A stretch of DNA of 64,000 bases from Vibrio echinoideorum (GTDB taxonomy: Bacteria; Pseudomonadota; Gammaproteobacteria; Enterobacterales; Vibrionaceae): the NCBI RefSeq assembly GCF_024347455.1, contig NZ_AP025484.1, positions 744,001 through 808,000 of the forward strand, given 5' to 3'. The notes under the pieces are model-generated. The model had not been told where the DNA came from. It worked only from the letters and a program-made list of their open reading frames with translations, and made no database searches. The position numbers were made by a program, and so were the translations under genes. Shown here in pieces: positions 43,608 to 52,600 of this stretch; position 1 is the first letter of the stretch, and every line of letters begins with the position of its first letter.

Positions 43608-45021
43608 AAGTAATTTCCAAAATACATCGGGTTGGGTTACGGAGAATAATGAGGCGGCCATTCGCTTGTTTCACCAAGTGCTCAACAATAGTTAGGCCAA
43701 TGCCCATGTTATCTTGCTTATGAATGGTGGTCGGTGTCACTCGTGAAATAAGGCGTTGTATTAAGGAAGGGAAATGCCCTTCGTCTTGAACTTCAATCGT
43801 TAACTTTTCTGCGAGCGCTACTTTAACCAAAATCTTGCCTTTACCATGTTGTTTGGCATTCTTTATCAAATTATCTAGGCAGATGGTTAACCAGTAATAA
43901 GGAAGGTTGAGTTCAATATCACTCTCTGTACATTGGTAAGCGATATTGTGTTTCTCACATACATGGTCAAGCCATTCTTCCAATGATGCATTTTGCTTTA
44001 ATAACGGCTCTGACTGGTCAGCGCTTAAATACACCTTACTGTTTTCTGTCAGTTGAGAAAGCCTTTGATAGTCGGATATTAAACGCCAAACCGCGCCTTG
44101 AGTTTCATCGGAAAAGTCATCGTAGCGATTTCTGAACATTTCAACCGTTAACCCAAGGCTGGTGATTGGCGTGCGTAACTCATGGGTCAGTAGCTGTAAG
44201 ACAAACTGCCTTTCTTTGCGATGTTTTCTTCTTAAATATAATGTTCTGCCTGACACCGAACTCAATATCAAGAGTAATGAAATGCTCAAGATCTTCATCG
44301 GAAGTGGATCGTAACTTGGCTCATTAACGCAAATATTGCTGTAACGAAAAGAGCAGTTTTCACCCATCAAGGTAATTCCTTGTTGTTCCGCGAGAGTTTG
44401 CCAAACCTCAGAGGGAATAGCTTTCCAACCTTGTTCGCCACTTAACCAAAGTACATCGCCTTCTTGCCAAGCTCGGTATCCGTTGAGTAACGCGCCTCTG
44501 CCTTCTGCAGTTAAGGTTTGTAGCTTTTCATATAATGGATGCTTAGAGTTGGTAATACTTAGGAAAGGGCGTATTTGCTCGTTGATATCGGCGTGTGATT
44601 TCTCGTCATGCTCTGGGAAAGACGCCGAATAGCGATCAGCAAAACTTCCACCAGCAGGGTGTCGTTTGGAATGTGCTGCAAACCAGATTGAATCAAGCGT
44701 TTTCTGATTACATAAAGCCAGTTCGAATTCGATTGCATCACGTAATGAAGGGTTGGTGTTTTCAATCGCTTGGCAGTTATCTTGGATCGTTGCCAATGCT
44801 TCTATATCACCCCAACTGAACTTGTTGAAATCAGGATAGCGACTACTTTCCTGAAACAAAACTTTCGGGTACTGAGCTAACTCTTGTTGAGATACTAAGA
44901 TAGGGGACGATTGCCAACTGAGTTGATACAAGGCCTGCCATTTGTCTTGCAAACTTTGGGCATTGGCTAGCATTGGGAGCCAAAAAATCAAACAAAGGAC
45001 TAATGTAAGCCTGCGCATCAA
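43585..45021 (-). CDS. vxrA: VxrA/WigK-like envelope sensor histidine kinase
   Basis: A 478-residue kinase. It has a signal sequence or first helix (residues 3-20, LTLVLCLIFWLPMLANA), a long periplasmic domain of about 230 residues (DUF3404-like, with four Cys), and a second helix at about 243-262 (MKILSISLLLILSS). The DHp motif LLTHELRTPITSLGL holds the phospho-His near residue 280. The ATPase domain has an N-box (LDNLIKNAKQHG) and a G-box (MGIGLTIVEHL). The layout fits VxrA, which senses cell-wall perturbation in V. cholerae (established knowledge). It is the first gene of the vxrABC operon, with a 240-base spacer to the divergent PEBP gene. Confidence 0.85.
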   Translation of the reverse strand: MMRRLTLVLCLIFWLPMLANAQSLQDKWQALYQLSWQSSPILVSQQELAQYPKVLFQESSRYPDFNKFSWGDIEALATIQDNCQAIENTNPSLRDAIEFELALCNQKTLDSIWFAAHSKRHPAGGSFADRYSASFPEHDEKSHADINEQIRPFLSITNSKHPLYEKLQTLTAEGRGALLNGYRAWQEGDVLWLSGEQGWKAIPSEVWQTLAEQQGITLMGENCSFRYSNICVNEPSYDPLPMKILSISLLLILSSVSGRTLYLRRKHRKERQFVLQLLTHELRTPITSLGLTVEMFRNRYDDFSDETQGAVWRLISDYQRLSQLTENSKVYLSADQSEPLLKQNASLEEWLDHVCEKHNIAYQCTESDIELNLPYYWLTICLDNLIKNAKQHGKGKILVKVALAEKLTIEVQDEGHFPSLIQRLISRVTPTTIHKQDNMGIGLTIVEHLVKQANGRLIILRNPTRCILEITYEHPTSD

Positions 45022-45261
45022 GTCATTCTCATTAAAAGTTGTTGAGGTGAGTCTAAAGAGTTTTGGCCGAGATTTGTAACCTGAATGTCAACAAGTGCCT
45101 TCTTGTTATAAAATTGGCGTATTGCTCATGCTTTCAAAAAAGATGATTAAAGTACAGTAAGTATCATTTGTTTGGGTTAAATTAGGTAATTGTGTACTTA
45201 CTGTGAATTGTTGGAATGTGGAATTGACTATACTGGGTTCAACCTAATAAGAGGAACCACC
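45022..45261. promoter_or_regulatory. Divergent spacer between vxrA and the PEBP gene
   Basis: A 240-base AT-rich region that should carry the vxr promoter and the promoter of the PEBP gene. I see no coding frame or clear hairpin. Confidence 0.4.
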
Positions 45262-45795
45262 ATGAAAGCATTCATTAAATCCGTATTGGCAATCAGTCTT
45301 TTGGCAGCTAGCTCAGCTCAGGCTTTTGAGTTAAACAGTAACGATATTCAAGAAGGTCACCCAATGGCGAAGACGTTTGAATACTCAAGTTGGGGTTGTA
45401 ACGGCGATAACCTATCACCACAATTGATGTGGAAAGACGCACCTGCAGGAACCAAAAGCTTTGCAATCACGGCTTATGATCCAGATGCTCCGACTGAAAG
45501 TGGCTTTTGGCACTGGGTCGCGTTTGATATTCCAGCAACAGTAAGCGAGCTTCCGCGTGGTGTAGACATCTCTAAGCTGGGTGGCAAAGAAGGTCGTATC
45601 GATTACGGAACCGTGGGCTTTGGTGGCGCTTGTCCTCCAGAAAAAGATGGTATGCACCGTTATCAATTCACGGTTTGGGCATTGCCAACGGATAAGCTCA
45701 ACCTAGACGAAAACACGCCATCGGCTGTGGTTGGATTTACGTTGAACAGCATGGCTTTAGACAAAGCGAAACTGACTGCAACTTATATACGTTGA
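45262..45795 (+). CDS. Periplasmic PEBP-family protein (YbhB/YbcL type)
   Basis: A 177-residue exported protein. The ATG at 45262 is preceded by AGAGGAA and begins a good signal peptide (FIKSVLAISLLAASSAQA, cleaved before FEL). A TTG start 72 bases upstream is not supported. The mature protein has the bacterial phosphatidylethanolamine-binding fold motifs: CNGDNLSPQLMWKDAP, AYDPDAPT, GFWHWVAFDIPA, GFGGACPP and MHRYQFTVWALP. These line a small anion-binding pocket in YbhB/YbcL. The ligand is unknown. It is monocistronic and divergent from vxrA, so regulation by VxrB is possible but unproven. Confidence 0.9.
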   Translation: MKAFIKSVLAISLLAASSAQAFELNSNDIQEGHPMAKTFEYSSWGCNGDNLSPQLMWKDAPAGTKSFAITAYDPDAPTESGFWHWVAFDIPATVSELPRGVDISKLGGKEGRIDYGTVGFGGACPPEKDGMHRYQFTVWALPTDKLNLDENTPSAVVGFTLNSMALDKAKLTATYIR

Positions 45796-45874
45796 TAATT
45801 TACACAAGCTAATAAAGCGACCAGTTATTGATGAGATAGCTGGTCGTTAGTAATAAATAAAACAAGGGGATGAG

Positions 45875-46657
45875 ATGAATCATCAATATACAGTCACGGT
45901 TTTTCGCGCTGAACAGTTACAGAAACTGCGTAATGTGAGGATTCTATCCCCTAGTATTATCCAGATAATCACAGGTAGTAAGCGTCTGTTTTGGAAAGAT
46001 TCAGCTGAAGAGCTATCACATTCACAGTTGTTGCTTTGTGAAGCCTCTGCCTCATTGAGCTTTGAAAATATGCCCCATAAAGGCCGTTTTCTATCGCGTG
46101 TATTCAGCTTCCATCACCAGCCAACTCAAGCAATGTTGGATTTAAGTGAGGAACGTTCTAATGATCTGGGGCTACCTACAGTGCAAGCGGACCGAAACTT
46201 ACAAGATTCACTCAACGCGCTGTTTTCGTTTGATACACAGAGCATGAGCAAAGAGACCCAACAGTTTTGGTTGCAAGGCTTATACCAGCAATTAGCTGAA
46301 AAAGGTGTGTTGCACCGATTGTTTGCCAGTGCCAACGTTTCGTTTAGCCAAAAGCTCAGCCATTACCTTTCACATTCACCTGATGATAAGCATCCGCTAG
46401 AGTCGGTGGCGGAACGCTTTGCGATGAGCCGCGCCACGCTTATCCGTAAATTGAAACTTGAAGGTATGCAATATCGTGAGGTGTTGGCTGAGGTGCGGTT
46501 AAGCCACGCACTTTATCTGATGCAAAACGGACAGCAGAATGTCGCGATGCTGGCTCAGTCTTGCGGTTACCAATCAGAAGGACGCTTTAGTCAGCGCTTT
46601 AAAGGGAAGTTCGGTTTGACACCTAGCGAGTATATTAAGACCGTTGCGGTTCAATAG
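45875..46657 (+). CDS. AraC-family transcriptional regulator
   Basis: A 260-residue protein. The N-terminal about 150 residues are poorly conserved and may bind a ligand or dimerise. The C-terminal AraC DNA-binding domain (about 160-255) has two helix-turn-helices: HPLESVAERFAMSRATLIRKL and NVAMLAQSCGYQSEGRFSQRF (each quoted only in part as landmarks), ending FGLTPSEYIK. It resembles the GadX/AppY-like group. The ATG follows AAGGGGATGAG. It is convergent with the CynX-like exporter gene, and its target is not evident from position. Confidence 0.88.
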   Translation: MNHQYTVTVFRAEQLQKLRNVRILSPSIIQIITGSKRLFWKDSAEELSHSQLLLCEASASLSFENMPHKGRFLSRVFSFHHQPTQAMLDLSEERSNDLGLPTVQADRNLQDSLNALFSFDTQSMSKETQQFWLQGLYQQLAEKGVLHRLFASANVSFSQKLSHYLSHSPDDKHPLESVAERFAMSRATLIRKLKLEGMQYREVLAEVRLSHALYLMQNGQQNVAMLAQSCGYQSEGRFSQRFKGKFGLTPSEYIKTVAVQ

Positions 46658-46696
46658 CCGCGAATAGTCGCGGCTTCAAACTCATACTTTCATCGT

Positions 46697-47890
46697 TTAA
46701 ACGCTGACTTTCTTGTCTCTTGCTGCCAGTGCCGCGAAAATCGTGCACGCAAATGCAACGGATGCGATCAGCAGAATGGGAACACTCCAAGAATCTGTTT
46801 GAGCATGAAGCTTACCCACCAGCGTTGGACCTGTTGCTGCTAAAGCATAACCAATTCCTTGCGCCATACCCGACAGCGATGCGGCTTGGCTGCTATTCGA
46901 TGTACGCAAGCCAACAAAAGAGAGTGCGATAATAAACGTAGAACAGTTGGCTAATCCAAAAAGTCCCACCCAAAAGATCGCAAACTCAGGCAAATACAGC
47001 AGCCCAATTAATCCAATAAATACACTCGAAGTACAAAGCGTAATGAGCCATTGTTGGTTATCGCTTTTACCTAAGAACGGCAGTAACAGCAATCCAGGAA
47101 CCATCGTCGAAAATTGTAGAAATCCATAAATGTAGCCCGCGTCAATTTCGCTGTAGCCAAGGTCGTTCAAGATCTGTGGCAGCCAACCCGCCAAAGAATA
47201 AAACGTGAATGAATTTAGCCCAAGAGCCAATGTTACTTGCCATGCAACGCCACTCTTGATCATCTTTTTCATCGGAATCGGCGTTTCTTGATGCTTGTTA
47301 CTGGCCGTAGAAGAAGAGCGCTTTCTGACTTTAGGTAACCAGATCATCAGAGCTAACATTGGGAACACTATGTTCATTAACAGTGCTAATTGCCAACCCG
47401 TGATGGTGAATAAGGTTAGATTTGAAAACGGTACCATCAAACTTGAGCCTAACGTCGAGCCGATGCCCATCGTAAAGATGTACAAAGAGGTGACCGTCGC
47501 AATACGTGTAGGGAAGCTAATTTTCACTACAACGGGCAACAACACGTTACCAATCGCGATACCAATACCGATCATCACAGTACCTATATACAAGGTAGTG
47601 ATAACTCCAAAAGATCGCAGAGTGATCCCCGCGGTAATCAGAACTAAGCCTAATAGTAAGCTAGGTTCTAGGCCTATTCGTTGAGATATCTTGGTGACTA
47701 ATGGTGAGAACAAGGCAAAAGTTAACAATGGCAAAGCCGTTAAGAAGCCAGCAGCAGAAGACGTTAGGTTGAGACCTTCCATAACCTGAGAAAGCACAGG
47801 AGCCAAGCTCGTAAAAGGCCCACGCAGGTTAAGAGCCAAGAATAGAATCCCGAGCATGACGAAAATGCTGTTACGAAGTGAGGCGCTCAT
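46697..47890 (-). CDS. CynX/NimT-type MFS transporter
   Basis: A 397-residue inner membrane protein with 12 predicted helices. The first helix carries the CynX/YycB-family signature LALNLRGPFTSLAPVL, and a cytoplasmic loop near residues 190-215 has a Ser/Lys-rich linker (RKRSSSTASNKHQ). Family members export or import small anions or drugs such as cyanate and 2-nitroimidazole; the substrate here is unknown. It is divergent from the D-serine ammonia-lyase gene with a 136-base spacer, so a shared control region is possible. No dsdX-type transporter or dsdC-type regulator is in the window. Confidence 0.87.
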   Translation of the reverse strand: MSASLRNSIFVMLGILFLALNLRGPFTSLAPVLSQVMEGLNLTSSAAGFLTALPLLTFALFSPLVTKISQRIGLEPSLLLGLVLITAGITLRSFGVITTLYIGTVMIGIGIAIGNVLLPVVVKISFPTRIATVTSLYIFTMGIGSTLGSSLMVPFSNLTLFTITGWQLALLMNIVFPMLALMIWLPKVRKRSSSTASNKHQETPIPMKKMIKSGVAWQVTLALGLNSFTFYSLAGWLPQILNDLGYSEIDAGYIYGFLQFSTMVPGLLLLPFLGKSDNQQWLITLCTSSVFIGLIGLLYLPEFAIFWVGLFGLANCSTFIIALSFVGLRTSNSSQAASLSGMAQGIGYALAATGPTLVGKLHAQTDSWSVPILLIASVAFACTIFAALAARDKKVSV

Positions 47891-48026
47891 AGATTGCTCT
47901 ACTGTTTGCTTATGACAAGAAGTGCTAGCCTACAGGCCATTGAATGATTACACAAATACCGTTTAAATAGCGTTAAACCAAGTGATTGAACGAGAGCAGA
48001 TTGCTCTATGCCAGAGAAGGTAACCC

Positions 48027-49412
48027 ATGACTGAATTGAAACTCGATGTTGAGTTAAACCTAGATAGCGAATTAAACATAGATACCGAATTAGACATAGA
48101 TAAGCTTGTTGACGACTTTCCGCTCTTGGAACAACTTGTAGCGCTGGAAGAGGTAAGTTGGTTTAACCCGAATGTGACGACTCTGGAGAGCGGTTTACCT
48201 TATGTGGGGTTAGGCGAAGAAGACATTCACGACGCGAGTTCGAGGTTACAAAGGTTTGCCCCTTATCTAGCCAAGGCGTTTCCTGAAACTCAAGTGACCA
48301 ATGGCATCATCGAGTCTGAACTTATCAATATTCCTTCGATGAAATCAGCGTTAGAAGCCCATTATCAGCAGCCAATAAAAGGGCGTTTGATGATGAAAAA
48401 AGACAGTCACTTACCGATCTCGGGTTCAATTAAAGCGCGTGGCGGTATCTATGAAGTATTAACGCACGCCGAAAAACTTGTGATTGAAGCGGGCTTGCTC
48501 AGCGAAAGTGATGATTACAGCAAACTGCTTGAACCTAAGTTTCGTGATTTCTTCAAACAATACAGCATTGCAGTGGGTTCTACGGGGAATCTAGGAATGT
48601 CGATTGGCATCATGAGCGCCAAGTTGGGCTTTACAGTTTCGGTACACATGTCGGCTGATGCAAGAGCGTGGAAGAAAAATAAACTGCGTGAGCACGGTGT
48701 CAACGTAGTCGAGTACGAACAAGACTATGGCGTCGCGGTAGAACAAGGGCGTAAAGAGGCGGAGCAAGACCCACGTTGCTTCTTTATTGATGATGAAAAC
48801 TCGCAAACCTTGTTTCTTGGTTACTCGGTGGCAGGACAACGACTAAAGCAGCAATTTGAACAGCAACAAATAGTGGTCGATAAACAACACCCATTATTTG
48901 TCTACTTGCCATGTGGAGTAGGTGGCGGGCCCGGTGGTGTTGCATTTGGCTTGAAGATGGCATTTGGCGACCATGTGCACTGCGTTTTTGCTGAGCCGAC
49001 GCATTCACCTTGTATGCTTCTTGGCGTTCATACGGGTTTGCATGACCAAATTTCAGTGCAAGATCTTGGCATCGACAATCTAACGGCTGCTGACGGCTTA
49101 GCGGTGGGTCGTGCTTCTGGCTTTGTTGGTCGCGCGATGGAGCGCTTGCTTGATGGTTATTACACATTAACCGATGAACGCATGTATCAATTGCTAGGCG
49201 AACTGAACCAAGCAGAGGGTATTCAACTTGAGCCTTCAGCACTCGCGGGCATGCCGGGTGTGATTCATGTTGAGCAGAATAGAGAATATCTTGATCGCCT
49301 AGAGATTGATGAGTCGACGCTAGCGAATGCAACGCACCTTGTGTGGGCGACTGGCGGAGGCATGGTGCCGAAAGAAGAAATGGCCGCTTACTTAGCTAAG
49401 TCATCGGTTTAG
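48027..49412 (+). CDS. dsdA: D-serine ammonia-lyase
   Basis: A 461-residue PLP enzyme converting D-serine to pyruvate and ammonia. The PLP lysine lies in [12 protein letters not shown] (about residue 135), followed by the substrate loop [15 protein letters not shown] and the phosphate-binding glycine-rich loop [14 protein letters not shown] (about 295). All are typical of DsdA (E. coli 442 residues). The extra length is an N-terminal run of about 20 residues made of repeated hexapeptide-like units ([18 protein letters not shown]). A later start is conceivable, but no better ribosome site was found; GAAGGTAACCC precedes the chosen ATG. Cytoplasmic; detoxifies and catabolises D-serine. Confidence 0.93.
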   Translation: MTELKLDVELNLDSELNIDTELDIDKLVDDFPLLEQLVALEEVSWFNPNVTTLESGLPYVGLGEEDIHDASSRLQRFAPYLAKAFPETQVTNGIIESELINIPSMKSALEAHYQQPIKGRLMMKKDSHLPISGSIKARGGIYEVLTHAEKLVIEAGLLSESDDYSKLLEPKFRDFFKQYSIAVGSTGNLGMSIGIMSAKLGFTVSVHMSADARAWKKNKLREHGVNVVEYEQDYGVAVEQGRKEAEQDPRCFFIDDENSQTLFLGYSVAGQRLKQQFEQQQIVVDKQHPLFVYLPCGVGGGPGGVAFGLKMAFGDHVHCVFAEPTHSPCMLLGVHTGLHDQISVQDLGIDNLTAADGLAVGRASGFVGRAMERLLDGYYTLTDERMYQLLGELNQAEGIQLEPSALAGMPGVIHVEQNREYLDRLEIDESTLANATHLVWATGGGMVPKEEMAAYLAKSSV

Positions 49413-49664
49413 CCCTAAAGCGTTTGTAAGTTGATCGTTTATAAACTGGGTGTTTATAAATGTAAGCTGTTAAACAGATAAGTCAGGAGAGAAGAGTGAT
49501 GTTTATAGCTTGAACACACTCTTTCTCATCTCCAATTCCCACCGTAATTCAAACAATAACTTGCGCAGATCGTTATCCAAAACACACATTTTATAAATTA
49601 AGCTTCTTAGATGTTCTAACTGTCAGTTAGGTTGAGTGGCATTCAACTTGATAGGGATTTAGCA
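49413..49664. other. Intergenic region after dsdA
   Basis: About 250 bases with a short imperfect repeat (GTTTATAAA) near 49438-49458. I see no coding frame and no firm terminator. The promoter of the nucleotidyltransferase-like gene probably lies near 49580-49650. Confidence 0.35.
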
Positions 49665-50465
49665 ATGCAAACGGATAAAGTGATGCAGACAAGACACATA
49701 AACACACCAGAAAAATTACTACAGCGTTTAGATGCGATTGGGGAGTCTTTGGAAGCATCCGGTAAGGCTCATGCTTTATTGGGGTTAGGTTCAGTCGGTA
49801 TTGAGACAGAACGACTTGATCAGTATTCAGATGTCGATTTTTTCGCGATAGTACAAACAGGGCACAAGCAGTATTTCTTAGACAGCTTGCATTGGCTATC
49901 TGATATTCACCCAATCGACTACGCGGTGAGAAACACCGTCGATGGCTATAAAGTTCTGTACGCTGACGGAATATTTTGCGAGTTTGCGGTGTTTGAACCC
50001 CACGAGTTAGCGCATATACCATTTGCTGAAGGGCGCATTGTTTGGCAGCAACCGGAATTTGATACGCAGTGTTGTGTTCCAATAGTAAAAGGGGAGTCAG
50101 ACGCTAACTCGCAAGAGTGGATCATTGGTGAGGCACTAACCAACCTCTATGTCGGCATGTCTCGTTATAATCGAGGCGAAAAGCTGGCTGGGAGTCGGTT
50201 CGTTCAATCTTACGCACTTGATCGTTTGATCGATCTTGTGGATCAAACTGAACATTCTGAGCCTGAATTCGTCGATGAGTTTATGTCGGATAGAAGGCTA
50301 GAAGCGCGCTTTCCTAAGTTTGCCCAATTGCTACCAACCTTTACCCAAGGTTACGAGCGCACCGCTGAATCAGCACTTGCCCAACTAGCGTTCCTCAACA
50401 CCCACTTCACAGTCAACCAAGCCATGTGTGACCGAATCACTGAACTGTGTTCCGGTAAAGATTAA
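49665..50465 (+). CDS. Nucleotidyltransferase-fold protein
   Basis: About 266 residues from the ATG at 49665, which has AGGG 8 bases upstream; a TTG at 49632 would add 11 residues. Residues about 37-65 carry the nucleotidyltransferase superfamily signature G-L-G-S-V-G followed by DQYSDVDFF (GS...D-x-D), the metal and nucleotide site of enzymes such as aminoglycoside and lincosamide adenylyltransferases. A third acidic residue may be in FCEFAVFE. The C-terminal half is helical, as in those enzymes. It is not one of the familiar resistance genes, and its substrate cannot be told from sequence. Confidence 0.72.
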   Translation: MQTDKVMQTRHINTPEKLLQRLDAIGESLEASGKAHALLGLGSVGIETERLDQYSDVDFFAIVQTGHKQYFLDSLHWLSDIHPIDYAVRNTVDGYKVLYADGIFCEFAVFEPHELAHIPFAEGRIVWQQPEFDTQCCVPIVKGESDANSQEWIIGEALTNLYVGMSRYNRGEKLAGSRFVQSYALDRLIDLVDQTEHSEPEFVDEFMSDRRLEARFPKFAQLLPTFTQGYERTAESALAQLAFLNTHFTVNQAMCDRITELCSGKD

Positions 50466-50553
50466 GCTTATAACCTGTTAATCTTAAAACCTATTTTCTT
50501 GGTGCGCGTAAATAACAGTTGTCGCTAGTCTGTATTGTTGATAGGTTTTAACC

Positions 50554-50604
50554 ATGAAATTTAATTCTGCTTCAACTTCAATTTTCTTTTGGTGGTGCTC
50601 TTAA
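50554..50604 (+). CDS. Trp-Trp leader peptide for the second tryptophanyl-tRNA synthetase gene
   Basis: A 16-codon frame MKFNSASTSIFFWWCS with two tandem Trp codons (50590-50595), preceded by ATAGGTTTT as ribosome site and ending at TAA 50602-50604. It sits 113 bases upstream of a trpS-type gene. Just after it come mutually exclusive hairpins. This is the classic arrangement for control by ribosome stalling on Trp codons when charged tRNA-Trp is short, as in trpL. Confidence 0.8.
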   Translation: MKFNSASTSIFFWWCS

Positions 50605-50712
50605 TAGAGCAGCACGGAATATTCACATTCTTTAGCTGCTGGACGGTAGCTAAGAATGTCATCAAAAATGTCGCCTCTTTTTATCTCCAGTAGCCTTTCT
50701 AACTTGGAGATA
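50594..50712 (+). promoter_or_regulatory. Tryptophan-responsive leader RNA with alternative hairpins and SD-covering stem
   Basis: Segment 1 (GTGCTC over the Trp codons) can pair with segment 2 (GAGCA-G-CAC, about 50607-50615). Segment 2 (AGCAGC) can instead pair with segment 3 (GCTGCT, 50635-50640). Segment 3 with its left flank (CATTCTTTAGCT, about 50626-50637) can pair with segment 4 (AGCTAAGAATG, about 50648-50658). A TTTTT run follows at 50678-50682. Then TATCTCCA (50682-50689) can pair perfectly with TGGAGATA (50705-50712), covering the GGAG ribosome site of the synthetase gene. Control may therefore be transcriptional, translational or both. Confidence 0.65.
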
Positions 50713-50716
50713 CCTC

Positions 50717-51799
50717 ATGAAAACCCATTCAAACAGCCATATTGATAGCAACAGCGATGCGGTCAGCAACTATAGCGCTGGCAGTAAGAACAATACCAAC
50801 AAGCCTGAAATCATTCTGACTGGCGATAGAGCAACTGGGCCTTTGCATTTAGGCCATTACGTCGGTTCTCTCGAACAAAGAGTCTCTTTGCAGCATGTGC
50901 ACAACCAAACGATATTGGTCGCTGATATGCAAGGGCTTACCGACAACGCCCATAACCCCTCGAAGGTTTCTTCTAACATTCTCAACGTAGTCGCTGACTA
51001 TCTAGCGGTGGGTATCGACCCGCTTAATACTACTATTTGTCTTCAATCACAGTTGCCGGTGTTAGCTGAGCTCACCATGTTCTACAGCAATCTTGTTTCT
51101 ATCGCTCGTTTGGAACGTAATCCAACGGTCAAAAGCGAGATTCAAAACAAAGCATTTGGACGCTCAATTCCAGCAGGCTTCCTCACTTATCCAATCTCAC
51201 AGGCGGCAGACATCACCGCGTTCAACGCGACTTTAGTACCTGTCGGTGATGACCAACTGCCGATGTTAGAACAAACAAATGAGATCGTGCGAAAGTTAAA
51301 TTCGCTCGCTGGCAAACCAATCTTGAATGAATGTAGGCCACTTCTCAGCAACGCCTCGCGTCTCCCTAGCACCGATGGTAAAAGTAAGATGTCTAAATCG
51401 ATGGGCAATGCCATTAATCTTGGTGCAACAGAAAAAGAGATCAGAGCTGCCGTTAAATCCATGTATACCGACCCAAACCATCTACGAATTGAAGACCCAG
51501 GCAAGGTAGAAGGGAACATCGTGTTCACTTATCTTGATGCTTTTCACACAGACGTTAACTATGTCAGTCAGCTAAAAGAGCATTATCAAAGAGGTGGGCT
51601 AGGCGATGGACAAACTAAGAAAGTATTGGAAGAGTGCTTACAAGAGATGCTTCGTCCTATTCGTGAAAGAAGAGCTGAGCTACTGGATGACAAAGCGCAG
51701 CTCATCGATATTTTGCGAAATGGTAGCGAAGTCTCTAGGGAAAGAACGCAAAAGGTATTGTTCGATGTAAAAGACGTCTTTGGTCTGAATATTATCTAG
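50717..51799 (+). CDS. trpS: Tryptophanyl-tRNA synthetase (second, regulated type)
   Basis: A 360-residue class I synthetase. After a Ser/Asn-rich N-terminal extension of about 28 residues the catalytic core begins EIILTGDRATGPLHLGHYVG, with the HIGH-type motif PLHLGH, and includes QAADITAFNATLVPVGDDQ. The KMSKS loop appears intact as KSKMSKSMGNAI (about residue 225). It joins tryptophan to tRNA-Trp. TrpRS usually has about 335 residues without such an extension. The dedicated Trp-Trp leader suggests an inducible second copy used when tryptophan is scarce or a TrpRS inhibitor such as indolmycin is met (inference from known auxiliary TrpRS enzymes); the housekeeping trpS is not in the window. 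Confidence 0.92.
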   Translation: MKTHSNSHIDSNSDAVSNYSAGSKNNTNKPEIILTGDRATGPLHLGHYVGSLEQRVSLQHVHNQTILVADMQGLTDNAHNPSKVSSNILNVVADYLAVGIDPLNTTICLQSQLPVLAELTMFYSNLVSIARLERNPTVKSEIQNKAFGRSIPAGFLTYPISQAADITAFNATLVPVGDDQLPMLEQTNEIVRKLNSLAGKPILNECRPLLSNASRLPSTDGKSKMSKSMGNAINLGATEKEIRAAVKSMYTDPNHLRIEDPGKVEGNIVFTYLDAFHTDVNYVSQLKEHYQRGGLGDGQTKKVLEECLQEMLRPIRERRAELLDDKAQLIDILRNGSEVSRERTQKVLFDVKDVFGLNII

Positions 51800-52017
51800 C
51801 ATTGACTGCACCTGTTACAGGCTAAACGGCGGGAGAGTGAAAGCGCGATGACTTAGTAATCAAGAGTTTGGTATTCAATGACTGGTTTGGATGTAAATAA
51901 AGTCAATTGATTTGAATGGTGATTACGATTGATTTATAAAATGTCTTTTATGAATGTCTTTGAGGTTATGTGGTAAAGCACGACCTCAAAACCTTATCTT
52001 CAAGTGATGGTAATTAA

Positions 52018-52386
52018 ATGAAAATTAACGTTTTACTCCCTGCCTTATTTTCGGCTCTGGCCCTAATGTCGGGTTGTTCAGATGTAGTCAGCGATGAATA
52101 CTCGACTTATGCACAAGCCAAAGAAGAACGCTTGTTTGACAGAGGTTGGTTACCCGACATCCTGCCTAAACCTACTTTGAATATTGAAGTGAATAACGAT
52201 CTGGATGCGAATACATCAGAAGGGAGCTTTATCATCAACGAGCCAGCATTGTCCGAGTTTATTGCGAAATTGGAGTCGAGTGAGTCGACCAATGAATTTC
52301 ACTTTGTCGACGGCGAAAATGTTTGGGTGTTCATTGTGGGAGAAGACAGTGTAGTTAACTACACACTAAACAAGCGTGACGACTAA
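52018..52386 (+). CDS. Small lipoprotein of unknown function
   Basis: A 122-residue protein with a type II signal peptide: hydrophobic LLPALFSALAL and lipobox LMSGC at residue 20, so it is probably anchored in the outer or inner membrane. The mature part is acidic, with a segment NIEVNNDLDANTSEGSFIIN and a C-terminal beta-like region ending YTLNKRDD. I do not recognise a family. The start follows GATGGTAATTAA, a weak ribosome site. It stands alone between trpS and the protease gene. Confidence 0.7.
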   Translation: MKINVLLPALFSALALMSGCSDVVSDEYSTYAQAKEERLFDRGWLPDILPKPTLNIEVNNDLDANTSEGSFIINEPALSEFIAKLESSESTNEFHFVDGENVWVFIVGEDSVVNYTLNKRDD

Positions 52387-52496
52387 GTCGCTGAATTCCA
52401 AAGTATATCTGTTTATTGCTGATATGGGTTGATAAATAACACGTTTCACCAAAGTACCAGCAAGCACTCATCATGGTTATTCTTCGGAAGGTAATC

Positions 52497-52550
52497 ATGG
52501 AATTCAAACCGTTGAATTTGTCGACGCTACGCTTTCGTCGTCGTCGTTAA
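52497..52550 (+). CDS. Possible leader peptide ending in four arginines
   Basis: A 17-codon frame, MEFKPLNLSTLRFRRRR, with a good ribosome site (GGAAGGTAATC) and four consecutive CGT codons before TAA. It runs directly into a 10-base inverted repeat. A second pairing (TTCGTCG over the Arg codons with CGACGAA at 52561-52567) is mutually exclusive with it, so the layout resembles an attenuator. The nearest downstream gene on this strand is the M4 protease 298 bases away. Confidence 0.45.
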   Translation: MEFKPLNLSTLRFRRRR

Positions 52551-52595
52551 CCCAAAGAGGCGACGAATAATGTTCAATCTTTGGGTTCAGTTCTT
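52549..52595 (+). terminator. Hairpin after the arginine mini-ORF, possible attenuator terminator
   Basis: AACCCAAAGA (52549-52558) pairs perfectly with TCTTTGGGTT (52578-52587) and is followed by a moderately T-rich stretch (CAGTTCTTTG). Formation would compete with pairing of the Arg-codon segment to CGACGAA in the loop. Confidence 0.45.
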
Positions 52596-52600
52596 TGTAT

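Noticed and set aside
48784..49332. A 182-codon open frame on the minus strand
   Set aside because: It is antisense to dsdA, which is fully supported by its PLP motifs.
49627..50082. A 151-codon open frame on the minus strand
   Set aside because: It is antisense to the nucleotidyltransferase-fold gene, and no start or family supports it.
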